Source: Bryum argenteum (Eukaryota; Streptophyta; Bryopsida; Bryales; Bryaceae). Taken from it: a stretch of DNA of 64,000 bases. Below are positions 45,361-56,339 of the stretch, piece after piece (the stretch's first letter is position 1; every line of letters begins with the position of its first letter). A model generated the notes under the pieces. The model did not search any database. It had not been told where the DNA came from and saw only the letters and a list, made by a program, of their open reading frames with translations. Both the position numbers and the translations under genes were made by a program. The DNA is taken from assembly GCA_037043015.1 (NCBI GenBank), contig CM073326.1:16810345-16874344 (forward strand), in the 5' to 3' direction.

Positions 45361-45853
45361 AAGAACAAATCAAAAACTAAGTAGTGAGCCTGCAAAGAGG
45401 ACCATTCTGAGCATGGTCAATGCAAGTGCAGTAAAGATATAAAGTTCCAGCATTGTTAAGTTGAGTCTTCACATGCACAATCCCAAACAACTGAATATAA
45501 ACCCCTCTTACAATCAAACCCCTCGATTATAATGTTGCACACCGTGATATAACTGGCCTTTCAGAATGTGACACACCGAACTTGAAACACTCCATAATGT
45601 GACAGCAACATATGACAATACTTTCTAACCTCAATCACGTTGCGAGGCAATTTGTGACAAGTAGCTTTTCAAGCCTGCAAAGTCATCAAGTGAAAAGTGT
45701 GATACACGAAAGAGGTTAGGGTTTTCGAAACATGTCATGTATGCGAGGTTGCAAGGTAAATGATCTATCAAAATGGTCACTTCAAAACCATAGATCTATC
45801 GTTATGGAAGGACTTTTAGTACAAATACGAGCGGGAATGGACAAGGTACAGAC

Positions 45854-45983
45854 CTTGCGTTAATGTTGGCGATGGCAGAATCTGCAGTGGGTTGATGCTC
45901 AGCAGCAATTTTACTCGCGATGAGATCCGGTCACGAAGTGCCAATTGCAAGCACAGTGAAGGCCAATGCATAGTCCGGGACGC
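45854..45983 (-). pseudogene. MHX: MHX exchanger exon B fragment (unit 1)
   Basis: 130-nt exon between an acceptor (atacag, 45984-45989) and a donor (gcaag|gtctgt). It codes the alpha-2 repeat of a cation/proton exchanger: VLAIGTS then PDLIASKIAAEHQPTADSAI. An in-frame TGA (45931-45933) replaces the residue after GTS (normally Leu). The following last exon is missing here: the sequence jumps at about 45500 from the 3' flank straight into intron. Confidence 0.82.
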
Positions 45984-46426
45984 CTGTATAGGGTTCAACA
46001 GTGGCGATGATGGTTAAGTGCTCTCTGGACAGAACGAACTATCGGACTCATTTTCCGGTTGTCATTTTCGTGATAAGTGAGATTTGAATGATACGTGGCC
46101 TTTGAGCAACCGCAACCATGGACTTCATGTCACCCACCAAGAACTTTAGGGGCTTCAAAACTTGATCATAGAATGTCAGGAGGTTTCAGTCTTTCTTTCG
46201 TATCACACAACAACTGTAACGAAGTAAAAGTAGTTCTCAGTTCATACGTGATTTCATGCGGTAGAGATTGAAGAGGTTTGAGTGTCGTTGTTGTTATGCA
46301 TTGCATTCACATATTATAGAATCTCTGCGACATCAAACTTTCTAGATTTTGAACTCACTGGAAATACTAGGACTAGGGTTTAGGGTTCTTCGGAATCTGA
46401 TTCATTTTTGTTGATCACATTCGCAG

Positions 46427-46618
46427 GTGAGATTAGAATCGTCACGACCATTGAGCAAGCGCAAGCATTGGATAGTTCAAGATATCATTCGAAGAGCAAG
46501 AATCTTCCAGGCTCCGGATTTGTCTAAAATCACAGCAGCCAAACTAGCGCAATCCGAAGCTCGAGCCCCTGCATCTTCATCCTCTGTTGCCTCAACACCC
46601 TCAACACCAGCTAACTAA
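46427..46618 (+). pseudogene. RPS17 exon 2 copy, unit 2
   Basis: Preceded by an intact acceptor (attcgcag) and 440 bp of RPS17 intron. The 63 codons are open and differ from the true exon by a few residues near the C-terminus (AQ to AR, SSP to STP). No exon 1 accompanies it, so on its own it is an orphan exon. Confidence 0.88.
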
Positions 46619-47682
46619 GGTAATTTAGTTTAGTAGAAACCTTCGATTTACACTTTAGTGTTAGAAAATCACTGCACAGTTTCTGGTGCAACGCCACAAT
46701 CTTCCGAACTCAATGTTCACTTTTATACACTACTGTATTCATTATCTGAAGCATGAAATGCTCTGCAGACGAATCCATCCATACTCCGCCTTTCATTGAT
46801 TGTTTTGGTAACATGCGCTTCCCCTTGTGGGTGTTCTCTTTGACTGAGAAGGTTCTGTCCTGCGTTAGGTTCTTGATGTACCCAATCTAGTTTCAGTAAC
46901 GATGCAAGCTCTTCAGGAATTTTAGATCGCCTGTCATAAGTGCATTCATGGAGAAATAAAGGTAGCAACGGAGGTTCTTTCGGAAAAAACTTTTACTGTA
47001 TTGGATAAATATTATAATTGAGAAAGTTGGCCTTGATTATGATGGGAAGTGTGCCTTGTAATGATCAATCATTTATCAATCTAGAAAGAACTCATATAGT
47101 ATTATAAAGTGTACATAGGAAGTCAATATTGTTCCCTCATTACTTGTCAAGTAAAGGTAACTCAATATATTGCATGGTTAAGAATAACAACTAGTAAGAA
47201 GATTCTTGAGAGAAATAGTATTCTTATGAGTTGTTTAAGAAGTCTAAGGAAGGATAGAGAGACATGTCACTAAATCAATATTTATACACCTACTTCTATC
47301 CAAAGTAAGTCCAAAATTGAAAATCAAAATAGTAAGATACACAAACAAATAAATGACGAGACAAGCGGATAAAGTTTTTACATAGGTTTTCTCATATGCT
47401 TGTTGTGCAAACACTTATTGAATCATCAATATCTTGAACTTGCAATCCACGCAATTCTTAAAATGTAAAAAAGGTCAAAAACATTATAGATGCACCATAT
47501 GAATATAAAAATACTTACTTCATAATCTTAATTATCAACATTGAACTTGATGTGGATCTCTACTAAAAGTTTTTGTGCAAATTCATGTGCATGACTAATT
47601 TGAGTGTTCAACATGCATGCCAATCTCCATTGTCCAAGCTTGTTTCATTGTACTCCAAAAAATTGAGACACTTGGTTTAGGT

Positions 47683-48291
47683 TCACTCCTCAGTGCTCTT
47701 GCTTGCAGATGTTGAAGTTGAAACAATCGGGGTTCGGATTGCATATTGTTCACCTTCCTTTCTGAGTGTAGGTTGTGGTATTCCCAATGAACTTGCACGA
47801 ATGCTTGCCATTGCTTGAGAATGTAGATTTGCAAAGTTGAACCCGCGTTTTGCTGTAGCTAGGATATCTGTCATGGATCTCATTTTCCCATGTTTGTGCT
47901 TCGAGAACCCTTCTTGCTTTGTAGCTAGGATATCGTTGATGGATATGGTTTTCCAATATTTGAGATTGAGGAAGTTCCCTTTTGGCTTTGCCTCATGCTC
48001 TACCTCCAGCTTCATGACCTGCTCTGCCTCCAACTTTGCCTTCCTCTTTGCCTCGTGCTCTACCTCCAGTTCTACTTTGTCCTCTACCCCTGCCTCCTGC
48101 TCTGCCTTCTGCTCTGCCTCCTTCTTTGCCTCCTTCTGTGCCTCCTTAGCCTTGTGCTCTACTTTGTGCTCTGCCTCCTTCTTTGCCTCGTACTCTGCGT
48201 CGTGCTCTGCTTCCAACTCTACCAAATCTCCCCCATGCTTTGCTTGCTCTCCCCTTGTGCTCTCCCTTGTGCTCTGCTTTGACTGCCACAT
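47683..48291 (-). CDS. Coiled-coil / MTDILAT family, unit 2 copy (open)
   Basis: The best-preserved copy: one open frame from the ATG at 48291 (KMWQSKQSTRESTRG) to 47683, 202 codons; the frame extends upstream to an acceptor-like gttacccag (near 48333), so it may be an internal-to-last exon. Order: charged coiled coil of EAE/EAK units (residues ~25-105), FLNLKYWKTISINDILATKQ, MRSMTDILATAKRGFNFANL, AMASIRASSLGIPQPTLRK, IRTPIVSTSTSASKSTEE. No known domain. The two-copy (S/I)xxDILAT repeat and the C-terminus are more conserved than the coil, which suggests they carried the function. Confidence 0.55.
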   Translation of the reverse strand: MWQSKQSTRESTRGEQAKHGGDLVELEAEHDAEYEAKKEAEHKVEHKAKEAQKEAKKEAEQKAEQEAGVEDKVELEVEHEAKRKAKLEAEQVMKLEVEHEAKPKGNFLNLKYWKTISINDILATKQEGFSKHKHGKMRSMTDILATAKRGFNFANLHSQAMASIRASSLGIPQPTLRKEGEQYAIRTPIVSTSTSASKSTEE

Positions 48292-48479
48292 CTTTATGCC
48301 TTGCCTCAAGTGCCTCAACTCTATCTGGGTAACAATATCAACAAAAAATAATAGTAAGGAATAGAAGCATAAATTCAAGCAACAAAGAATACTATTAACT
48401 TGCAAGTACTACTGAAATAGGAAGCGTAGCAAAATAGCGTAAGCATTTAGAAATACTATTGGAGAAGTTTAGAAATACT

Positions 48480-49260
48480 ATTGGAGAAGGAGCGTGGCGG
48501 CAAACTTGAATCGCAAGCAAGAAATGGTATCCGACGCAAGCAAGAAAGGTACCTGAAACGGCTGAAACAATGCGGCTAGGGATTTACAAATATATTGGAG
48601 AAGAAGCGTAGCAGCGTACCTCAAAACGCAAGCAAAAAAGGTGGCTGTTGAAGCGCAAGTAGAAAAGGCGGCGGTTGAATCGCAAGCTAAAAAGGCGGTA
48701 GCTGAAACACAAGAAGAATAGGCGGCAGGTGAAACAATGAGGCTAGGGAGTTACAAATACTATTTGAAAAAAAGCGTAGCGGCTTACCTGAAACACAGGC
48801 TAAAAGAGGCGGCTGAAACACAATCAGAGAAGGCGGAGCTGAAACAATGCGGCTGGGATTTACAAATATATTGGAGAAGAAGCATAGCACAATGCGGCTA
48901 GGGAGTTACAAATATATATTGAAGAAGCGTAGCAGCGTACCTGAAACGCAAGCGGAAAAGGCGGCGGCTCAAACAATGCGGCTATGGAGTTACAAATTCT
49001 ATTTGAGAAGAGGCGTAGCGGCCCCGTACGTGAAATGCAAGCATAAAAGGCAGCGGCTAAAACAATGCGGCTACGGCTTGTGCATGTGGCTTGAATGCAA
49101 ATACAAAAGATCACAAAAAGAATGCAATTAGGGGTTGAAATTGCGGCTTCGGGTTGAGAACACGACTAAAAGTTGAGAATGCGGCTAGAAGTTGAAATTG
49201 CGGCTTAAGGTTAGGAACACGGTTAGGAGTTGAGATTGCCGCTAGGGGTTAGGGTTTGTT
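48480..49260. repeat. gcggct minisatellite block, unit 2
   Basis: Counterpart of 38741-39780; ends with ggggttagggtttgttgtaag. Confidence 0.85.
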
Positions 49261-50127
49261 GTAAGAGAGGTGGTGGATACAAACGTAGGTAGAAAGGTAA
49301 GTAGTGTCTCTACTGACCAACAATAACCTTACTATTTCCTAAAACATTGCCTCTAAGAGTACTTGAGTTGTATGGCTCCCAAAGATGTATGTCAATGAAT
49401 TTTTGTCCTTCTTTATCTTGATTTTTGTATTAAATAGTAATGACGGAGCAAAAGGAGCTTTTGAAGTGCATATATTCATTGAATAACCATCCTCGACGGT
49501 AATGAGTAACAAATTTACATTACGAAAAGAAATAAAAATAATGACCACCATGTTTCCTCACAATTGATCCATATTGCAAATCACAAACCCCATATTGTTG
49601 AGGAATTAAGAAATTTCAAGAAAAATATTAATTTTTATAAATATAAAACTTTTCTTACATATCATTTACCATGTACTCTTCAACTTACATGATAGCTTTT
49701 ATACACCTTACAGAAAACTTCAATCATTTCCGAAAGTACCCCTCCCTACCTTTTTATATACAAATCTGATTCTCAAAGATCTCAATTATATTCGCACAAG
49801 AACCTCTCTCTCATATTCTATAAAAGTAGTTACATATTCTCTACTACAATAATCCCTATTGGACTTTCCTCACACGAATGGCTTGAACTAGCTTAAAAAT
49901 TACAGTATCAATATGGTTCACTTCATTTTCAACATTTTGCTTGAAGTGACAAATATGATCATTCAAAGCTTGCACTTTTTATCTTAATAAAACTTGAGCC
50001 AAAGTTTGAGAATCTATACATGCACTTCAGTGCATGAGGAGAAATCTATAAGAACCAGCCATTATCCTTCTTATAAAAAACTCAACAGCTTTTGGTATCA
50101 CATATACTTGTTCTTAGGAGATATCTA
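49261..50127. other. Duplicated non-coding DNA
   Basis: About 95 percent like 39750-40630 by eye. No gene. Confidence 0.7.
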
Positions 50128-50131
50128 TTAA

Positions 50132-50967
50132 CCTCTAAAGTCGAAAGCCCCCAAAACTTGTCAGAACTCCTCAAAACCACCCTCTTTCTATACAAGATGA
50201 AAACTTTCAACTTCTGACGGAATCTAAGTACGTAACCGTAAGATCTTACACCTAATTGTGTCCATGTATGTGTTCACCAAAACTTAGATTCAAATTCCTT
50301 ACCAATTGTGAGATCGTTACATTCAAAGTTGAGTTTTTTTCCCTTGTTGCAAAATGGGTTGAAAGTTTTTTGTAAGCCCAAAATACCAATTGTAAGAGTA
50401 GATTTGAAGTGTGGCTCTTCAAATTTTTCTTCCTATGTGAGTTGGGAACATGTCTATGTAATTTTTACCCTCTTACAACCCGTAAAACTTAATGTAATGC
50501 TTAAACTTTCACATGGAGGTCTGCTGAAATTCAACTTCAAAGGCCCTTCTTTGGTAATAAAAATGGCATGTGAATAATAATTGAGTGAAAGATTTAACCA
50601 GTGAAATCATGCCTTACAACCTTATTTCCAAGTACAAAAATCAAAAATTGCAAAAAAAATAAAATCTCAATTTTTGGTGAATTTTTGAAATTTCTGCGAT
50701 TTTATTTATTTTGGGCAGATTTTGAGAATAAATGAGCATATATCACAGTTTGAGCACTTTTGGGCAGATTTCAAATAGTGTTCTCAAACTTTGTCCGTAA
50801 ATATCTCATAAAGTATAAGGAATTTAGCAGCATGAAATGACTATTCGGAAAGCTAAGGAAAAACTCTTCAATCTGCAAATGTTTTCAAATTCATACGAGC
50901 TAAATAGTAAGTACGGGGCTGACCAAACCCCAAACGACCCGATTCGGCTTCTTTTCGACTTTAGGGG
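50132..50967. mobile_element. TTAA-flanked (piggyBac-like) element 1, 836 bp
   Basis: TIR cctctaaagtcgaaa / inverse of cccctaaagtcgaaa, flanked by ttaa at 50128-50131 and 50968-50971. The empty sites at 40628 (tctattaacatattt) and 43908 (tcaattaacaaattt) show one ttaa and no insert. TTAA duplication with CCC-starting TIRs is typical of piggyBac. No transposase is coded. Internal motif gatcgttacattcaaagttg is shared with the elements at 51903 and 62293. Confidence 0.85.
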
Positions 50968-51069
50968 TTAACAGATTTATATTTTATTTTATAATAAGTC
51001 TATTTTTAGCCTACATTAAACACTCTGACAAGCTTTTTTGTAAAAATCAACAAGATGCCACTACACTAA

Positions 51070-51500
51070 GGTAGAATGACCTTAAACCGCGCGGCCCCCT
51101 AGAAGCCCAGGGTAGACCGCCCCTGTAGCCGCCCATGGCATGACCTTATTGCACGCTCAGCAATTTCATAAATAGTGACTGAATATGGAATCCTGTAGGG
51201 AGGTGGTTGGTTCATGGTTCATGGTTCATTAACTCATTTTTTCATGGTTTTAGCTACATGCGTGAGCGCCACAAAGTATTGGTCTACCGGATAAAAGGAG
51301 AGTCTACTGATCACTTTAAGGTCATGTACACTTTTGACTTCAAAAATTTGTAGTAAATTCAATTTTTGCTATTTTATTTTCGAAATTTTTGCATTCACTC
51401 TCCCTCATGTTTTCCCATCCAAGAAAAATTACAAACAGTACACACGAGGTCCACAACCATGCTGAATCTCTTATTTGAGCGGTTTAAGGTCATTCTACGT
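51070..51500. mobile_element. Harbinger-like MITE, 431 bp, TSD taa
   Basis: 20-bp perfect TIR gtagaatgaccttaaaccgc at 51071-51090 and inverted at 51479-51498, flanked by taa (51067-51069, 51501-51503). Unit 1 sites (40720, 43993) lack it. TAA/TTA 3-bp duplication fits PIF/Harbinger. Confidence 0.78.
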
Positions 51501-51583
51501 TAAACTTCAGTTCTCTCCATACATTGCTACACTTTTTTCTTAATAACACTTGAGCCAAAATTCAAAAATCTAGACATGAACTT

Positions 51584-51854
51584 CACTACTAGAAAAGAGA
51601 GGGGTTTTCAACATTACAAACGTTGCTGCTGTGTAAATGTTGCTCAAGTCTAGCAACATTTTGGAACTTGCTTGAGCAACATTCTCAAGGAAATAAGCAA
51701 TGTTTTTAACTAAATTATACATAACATTGCTTGGTGAACTAATAACATTGCTTATTTTCTTAAGAGCATGGCTAAAGCAAGTTCCAAAGGTGTTGCTAAA
51801 CTCGAGCAACGCTTGAGAGAAAATCGTTGTAAACCATCTCAAATTGTAGTAGTG
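51584..51854. mobile_element. CACTA-type foldback MITE, unit 2 copy
   Basis: cactactagaaaa ... gtagtagtg, 271 bp, flanked by ctt. Same position in the duplicated unit as the unit 1 copies, so it was present before duplication. Confidence 0.88.
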
Positions 51855-51902
51855 CTTCATGATGGGTACAAAGCACATTCAAAAGTACTTGATTGCACTT
51901 AA

Positions 51903-52833
51903 CCCCTAAAAATCTAGGAAAACCGATATGGTTTATTGAGATTTCGGGCAGCTCATTTTAAGAAGATAAATTGATATTTTTGCCTAAGGTTTTTACTGAG
52001 TGCTCCCCATAGTGTAATGTGTGTGTGGTAAAATTTGCAAAACCAAATCTTACTTTTAAAACCTTCATCTAGAAATTTTAGGTTTCAAGTCCAAAATAAG
52101 CAGTTTAAATTTATCTTTTTTGAAGTATTCTTTTTTGAAAATATGTTCATTACCAAATTGTAATTCAAATTCCAAAGTATCCGAAGTCAAAAAGTTTGCC
52201 AATTTTACAAGGGCAGCCTCCAAAATTTTCGAAAACAATCTTCACAATTTCTAGTAATTTTACAATTTTTTCTTTCAAAAATTGCCAAAATTTGAGATTT
52301 TGGATATTTTCCAATATATATATTTTTTTTTTGAAATTCACATACTCATAAAGGCACCTCTTCACCGTCCAAATTTTTCTTAAACTCAATACATCATATG
52401 TGGTACTTGTTTTAGTATATTGTAGTTTTTAGACCTTCTTTCATTTAATAATGTACATCAAGGTCAAAAAGTGGAATGAGTCTCTAAAATTTTTCATGAG
52501 CGTACCCAACTTGATTACCTACATGGAAAAAAATGAGGGGAAAATGTATAGAGTAACAATCATCAAGTTGCCCTTGGCAACATTTAGAAAATGCCTCTCG
52601 GACAACGACAAAAAAAAGTGCTGGACAAACTTTGTTTGTTATGATCGCACAAATGACAAACATCCAACGGTTGAAATTTCGACTACTCCTTTGTATACAA
52701 GTTAGGTACAAGATCTTACGGTTTGGAGTCTAAAACCAGAAAAAAAAGTTTCTCCATTTCCCCATTCCCAACAGAGGTGAAAAATGGCGGTTTTCGGATT
52801 TGGAGGTTGAGGAAACGCTTGGATTTTTAAGGG
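51903..52833. mobile_element. TTAA-flanked (piggyBac-like) element 2, 931 bp
   Basis: TIR cccctaaaaatcta / inverse of ccctt aaaaatcca; ttaa at 51899-51902 and 52834-52837. Unit 1 has the empty site at 44451 (gcacttaatcatctgcac). It lies in the opposite orientation to element 3 and shares its internal tttgtcatttgtgcgatca-like motif. An open 84-codon frame (52451-52705, +) shows weak likeness to a frame in element 3. Confidence 0.85.
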
Positions 52834-53364
52834 TTAAACATCTGCACTATTCTATCTTTTCTCTATGTAATATTAAATGCGCACATAAACTACAACTTTT
52901 TGCAGAGTTTTAATGAAGAACTTTACCAACCAGTCTTAGGACCTCTCTATGTAACATATACTACTATCCTTATCAGTCTTAGGACCTCTTTATGTTACAT
53001 ATACTACTATGATCTTTGTCGTATGATCTTTCTGTAGTCCACTTACTACTGTCATTGCTCTGGTTTTGGATGTAAATTTCATGTGCATTCTTTGGGTAAA
53101 CAAGAACAAGTAAAATACGAAGTGGTGAGCGTGCAGAGAGGACCATTCTCAGCAATAGTCAATGCAAGTGTGCAGTAAACATATAAAGTTACAACATCGT
53201 AAAGTTGAGTCATCACATGCACAAGTCCCGAACTAAAGCTTTCACAACCAGATAGAGCATTCAAATATCCGAGCGAGCTTGAATACAGAAATATCCCTTA
53301 TTGTCCATTTGATAACACTCTGTGTAGTCAACACACAAGTGTGAAAGAATGGTAGTAAGAACCT

Positions 53365-53646
53365 TTACAACAAATGGTAGTTTCTCAGGCACGACAACAC
53401 AACAAAAATGAGCCACAGGCACATGAAATAGCCCGACGACGCCCACGCCCACTTGCGAGGGCCTCCCAACTCTCCTCCAAAAATCAATCTGCGCGCTACC
53501 ACCACCACTTGGCACAGCGCAAATGTAACAAAAAATAGCATCAGCGAAAATTCCAAACCTCGAACTTCTCATGTAAATGGACGTTGTTGTAGAGCGATTG
53601 CAGCAGCCATGGTATCCCAATGCCCACGTACACATTGATGCAGTTG
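53365..53646 (-). pseudogene. MHX: MHX last exon copy, unit 2 (frameshifted)
   Basis: Starts after the acceptor gatgtgcag: NCINVYVGIGIPWLLQSLYN. A 13-bp deletion (relative to unit 3) after the HEKFEV codons changes frame, then the rest ([47 protein letters not shown]) is open to the normal stop. Confidence 0.88.
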
Positions 53647-54145
53647 CTGCACATCATTTGCTAAACATCAAGAAGAACAGAGAATTTTCCAATCTCTTGA
53701 GCTTTTCTTCAAGACTCGTAGCCCTCTACAGATATCATGACTTGTTCGAATCCTTACATATTAACACAACGCTCTCCACTGAACATAATGAAAAAAGTGA
53801 GATTTCCAACTGTATATAAAGCCCTCTTACAATCAAACCTCTACAATTATGATGTGGCACACCGTGATATGATTGACATTTCAGAATGTGACACACCGTA
53901 CTTAAAACACTCCATAATGTGACAGCATTATATGACGATACTTTCTAACCTCAATCACGCAATTCGTTTCAAGCAGGTAAAGTCATCAAGTGGAAAGTGT
54001 GATACATGATAGAGGATAGGGTTTGCTGAACATGTCATGTTTGCGGGGTTTGAGTGCACATGATCTATAAAAATGGTCAATTCAAAACCATAGATTAGTC
54101 GTCTTGGAAGGACTTTCAGTACAAATACGAGAGGGAACGGACATC

Positions 54146-54272
54146 CGTGCCACAACGCCGGAGGTGGAAGGAACGCAAAGACGACCCTCCATGGAAAAGC
54201 AATCAAATACGAAATGTGGTCGACTGCTGTCAACTTGATCTCCTTCCCAGTCTCGTCCACACGACTCTTGAT
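54146..54272 (-). pseudogene. MHX: MHX exon A copy, unit 2
   Basis: After acceptor tttgtgcag: IKSRVDETGKEIKLTAVDH then YLIAFPWRVVFAFLPPPALWHG. It then runs directly into the intron that follows exon B in unit 1, so exon B and one intron were deleted. Confidence 0.75.
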
Positions 54273-54442
54273 CTGCACAAATGAATCAACTTTTTTTATC
54301 AAGAAAACCAATAATTACTTCCAAAGCTTTATTTGTTAAGTAACAACCATTCAGCATATCTTCGAGGGTTCGTTCTGTCGAAATTTTCATGAAAAGAATT
54401 GACTCGTTAATGAAACTTCGAGCATGATTAGTTTAGACTTAC

Positions 54443-54555
54443 AAAGATCGTGTCAAAGTACTGTTGCTTCCAGAGAAGACGAATACTAGCCCATGTGAAG
54501 GTTTGCTCGTAACTTTCATCGCTTGATTGCAGCTTAACGTACACTTGATTGTTCA
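54443..54555 (-). pseudogene. MHX: MHX upstream exon fragment, unit 2
   Basis: VYVKLQSSDESYEQTFTWAS and RLLWKQQYFDTIF end at a donor (ttt|gtaagtc), in phase with exon A. The 5' part is cut where RPS17 intron begins (about 54557). Confidence 0.6.
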
Positions 54556-55089
54556 CTAAGAATCTTCGCGGCATCTAAACTCACGTATCGGGAGTAAGTG
54601 TATGAGGTATATTTTTCCAGGACGAATACTAGCCCATGTGAAGGTTTGCTTTAAAGTGTTCAACAGTGGCGATGAGATAAGTGCTCTGAGGACAGAACGA
54701 ATTATCGGATTATTTTCCGATTGTCATTTTCGTGATAATTGAGATTTGAATTTTTATTGGCATTTTGAGCAACCGCAACCATTTACTCCATGTCACCCAC
54801 GAAGGCTTCGAAACTCGATCATAGAAGTCAAGTTTATCCGAGAGGTTTCAGTTTTTCTTGTTGATTATAGAACAATTTATTAACGAAGGCAAAAATAGTT
54901 CACAGTTCAGACGAGATTTCATGCGGTAAAGATTGAAGAGAGTTGAGTGTCGTTGTTACGTTCACATATTATAGTATCTCTGCGACATCAAAATCCTAAA
55001 TTTTGAACTCACTGGAATTACTAGGACTAGGGTTTTAGGGTTTTAGGGTTCTTCGGAATCTTATTCGTTGTTGTTGTTCGCATTCGCAG

Positions 55090-55281
55090 GTGAGATTAGA
55101 ATTGTCACGGCCATTGAGCAAGCGCAAGCATTGGATAGGTCAATTTATCATTCGAAGAGCAAGAACCTTCCAGGCTCCGGATTTGTCCAAACTCACGGCA
55201 GCCAAACTAGCGCAATCCGAAGCTCGAGCCCCTGCATCTTCATCCGCTGTTGCCTCAACACCCTCAACACCAGATAACTAA
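55090..55281 (+). pseudogene. RPS17 exon 2 copy, unit 3
   Basis: Acceptor cattcgcag intact, 63 open codons. Changes against the true exon: S to L at residue 4 (RLELSRPL), IVQD to IGQF in the core signature, PAN to PDN at the end, so it is decaying more than the unit 2 copy. Confidence 0.86.
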
Positions 55282-56339
55282 GGTAATTTAGTTTAGTAGA
55301 AACCTTCGATTTACACTTTAGTGTTAGAAAATCACTACACAGCTCCTGCTGCAACGCCACAATCTTCCGAACTCAATGTTGACTTTTATACACTACTGTA
55401 TTCATTATCTGAAGCATGAAATGCTGCGCAGATGATCCTTCCATACTCAAGATTTCATTGATTGTTTTGATAACATGTGCTTCCCCTTGTGGGTGTTCTC
55501 ATTTACTAAGAAGGTTCTGTCCTCCGCTAGGTTCTTGATGTACCCAATCTAGTTTCAGTAACGATGCGAGCTCTCCAGGAATTTTAGATCGCCTGTCATA
55601 AGTCCATTCATGGAGAAATTAAGGTAGCAATGGAGGTTGTTTCGGAAAAAACTTTTAGTGTATTGGATAAATATTATAATTGAGGAAGTTGGCCTTGATC
55701 ATGATAGGAAGTGTGCCTTGTAACAATCAATCATTTTATCAACCTAGAAAGAATTCATATAACATTACAAAGTGCGTATAGTAAGTCAAAATTGTCCCCT
55801 CATTGTTTATCAAGTATAGGTATCTCAATATATTGCATGGGCAAGAATAACAACTCGTAACAAGATTCTTAAGAAGAATAGCACTTTCAGGGGTTGTTTG
55901 GGAAATATAGAGGTAGATTTCACTAAATTAATATCTATACACCTACTTCTATCCAAAGTAAGTCCAGACTTGAAAATCATGATAAAAAGATACACAAACA
56001 AATATATAATGAGACTAGTGGATAAAGTTTTTATATAGGATTTCTCACATGCTTACAGTGCAAACACTAGTTGAATCATAAATATCTTGAACTTCCAATC
56101 CACACAATTCTTAAAATGTAAAAAAAGTCAAAAACATAATAGCTGCACCAATGCACCATATGAATATAAAAATGCTTACTTCATACTTCAATCTCAATTA
56201 TCAATATTGAACTTGAAGTAGATTTCTACTATAAGCTATTGTGCAGATTTGTGTGCATGACTACTTCAAGTGTTCAACATGCATGCCAATATCCATTGTC
56301 CAAACTTCTTTCAGTTCATTGCTTCGTACTCCAAGACAC

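Larger units (their letters stand above)
36163..45985. repeat. Tandem segmental duplication, unit 1
   Basis: Starts inside the RPS17 intron (shared edge with unit 3 near 36163, with unit 2 near 36263) and ends at an MHX exon fragment that abuts the next RPS17 intron copy. Contents in order: RPS17 exon 2, coiled-coil family copy (37.9-38.6), gcggct minisatellite block (38.7-39.8), CACTA MITE copy, a second family copy (41.8-42.8) with its own minisatellite block and CACTA MITE copy (so the middle of this unit is itself duplicated), an AAG-flanked transposon, MHX exon fragment. Confidence 0.9.
45986..54557. repeat. Tandem segmental duplication, unit 2
   Basis: RPS17 intron and exon 2 copy (46427-46618), family copy (47.7-48.4), minisatellite block, a TTAA element, a TAA element, CACTA MITE, a second TTAA element, MHX exons (53365-54555). 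Against unit 1 it lacks the second family copy. Confidence 0.9.

Noticed and set aside
51570..51878. 102-codon ORF at the CACTA MITE
   Set aside because: Lies wholly in the foldback MITE, is not open in the other copies, and has no recognisable domain.
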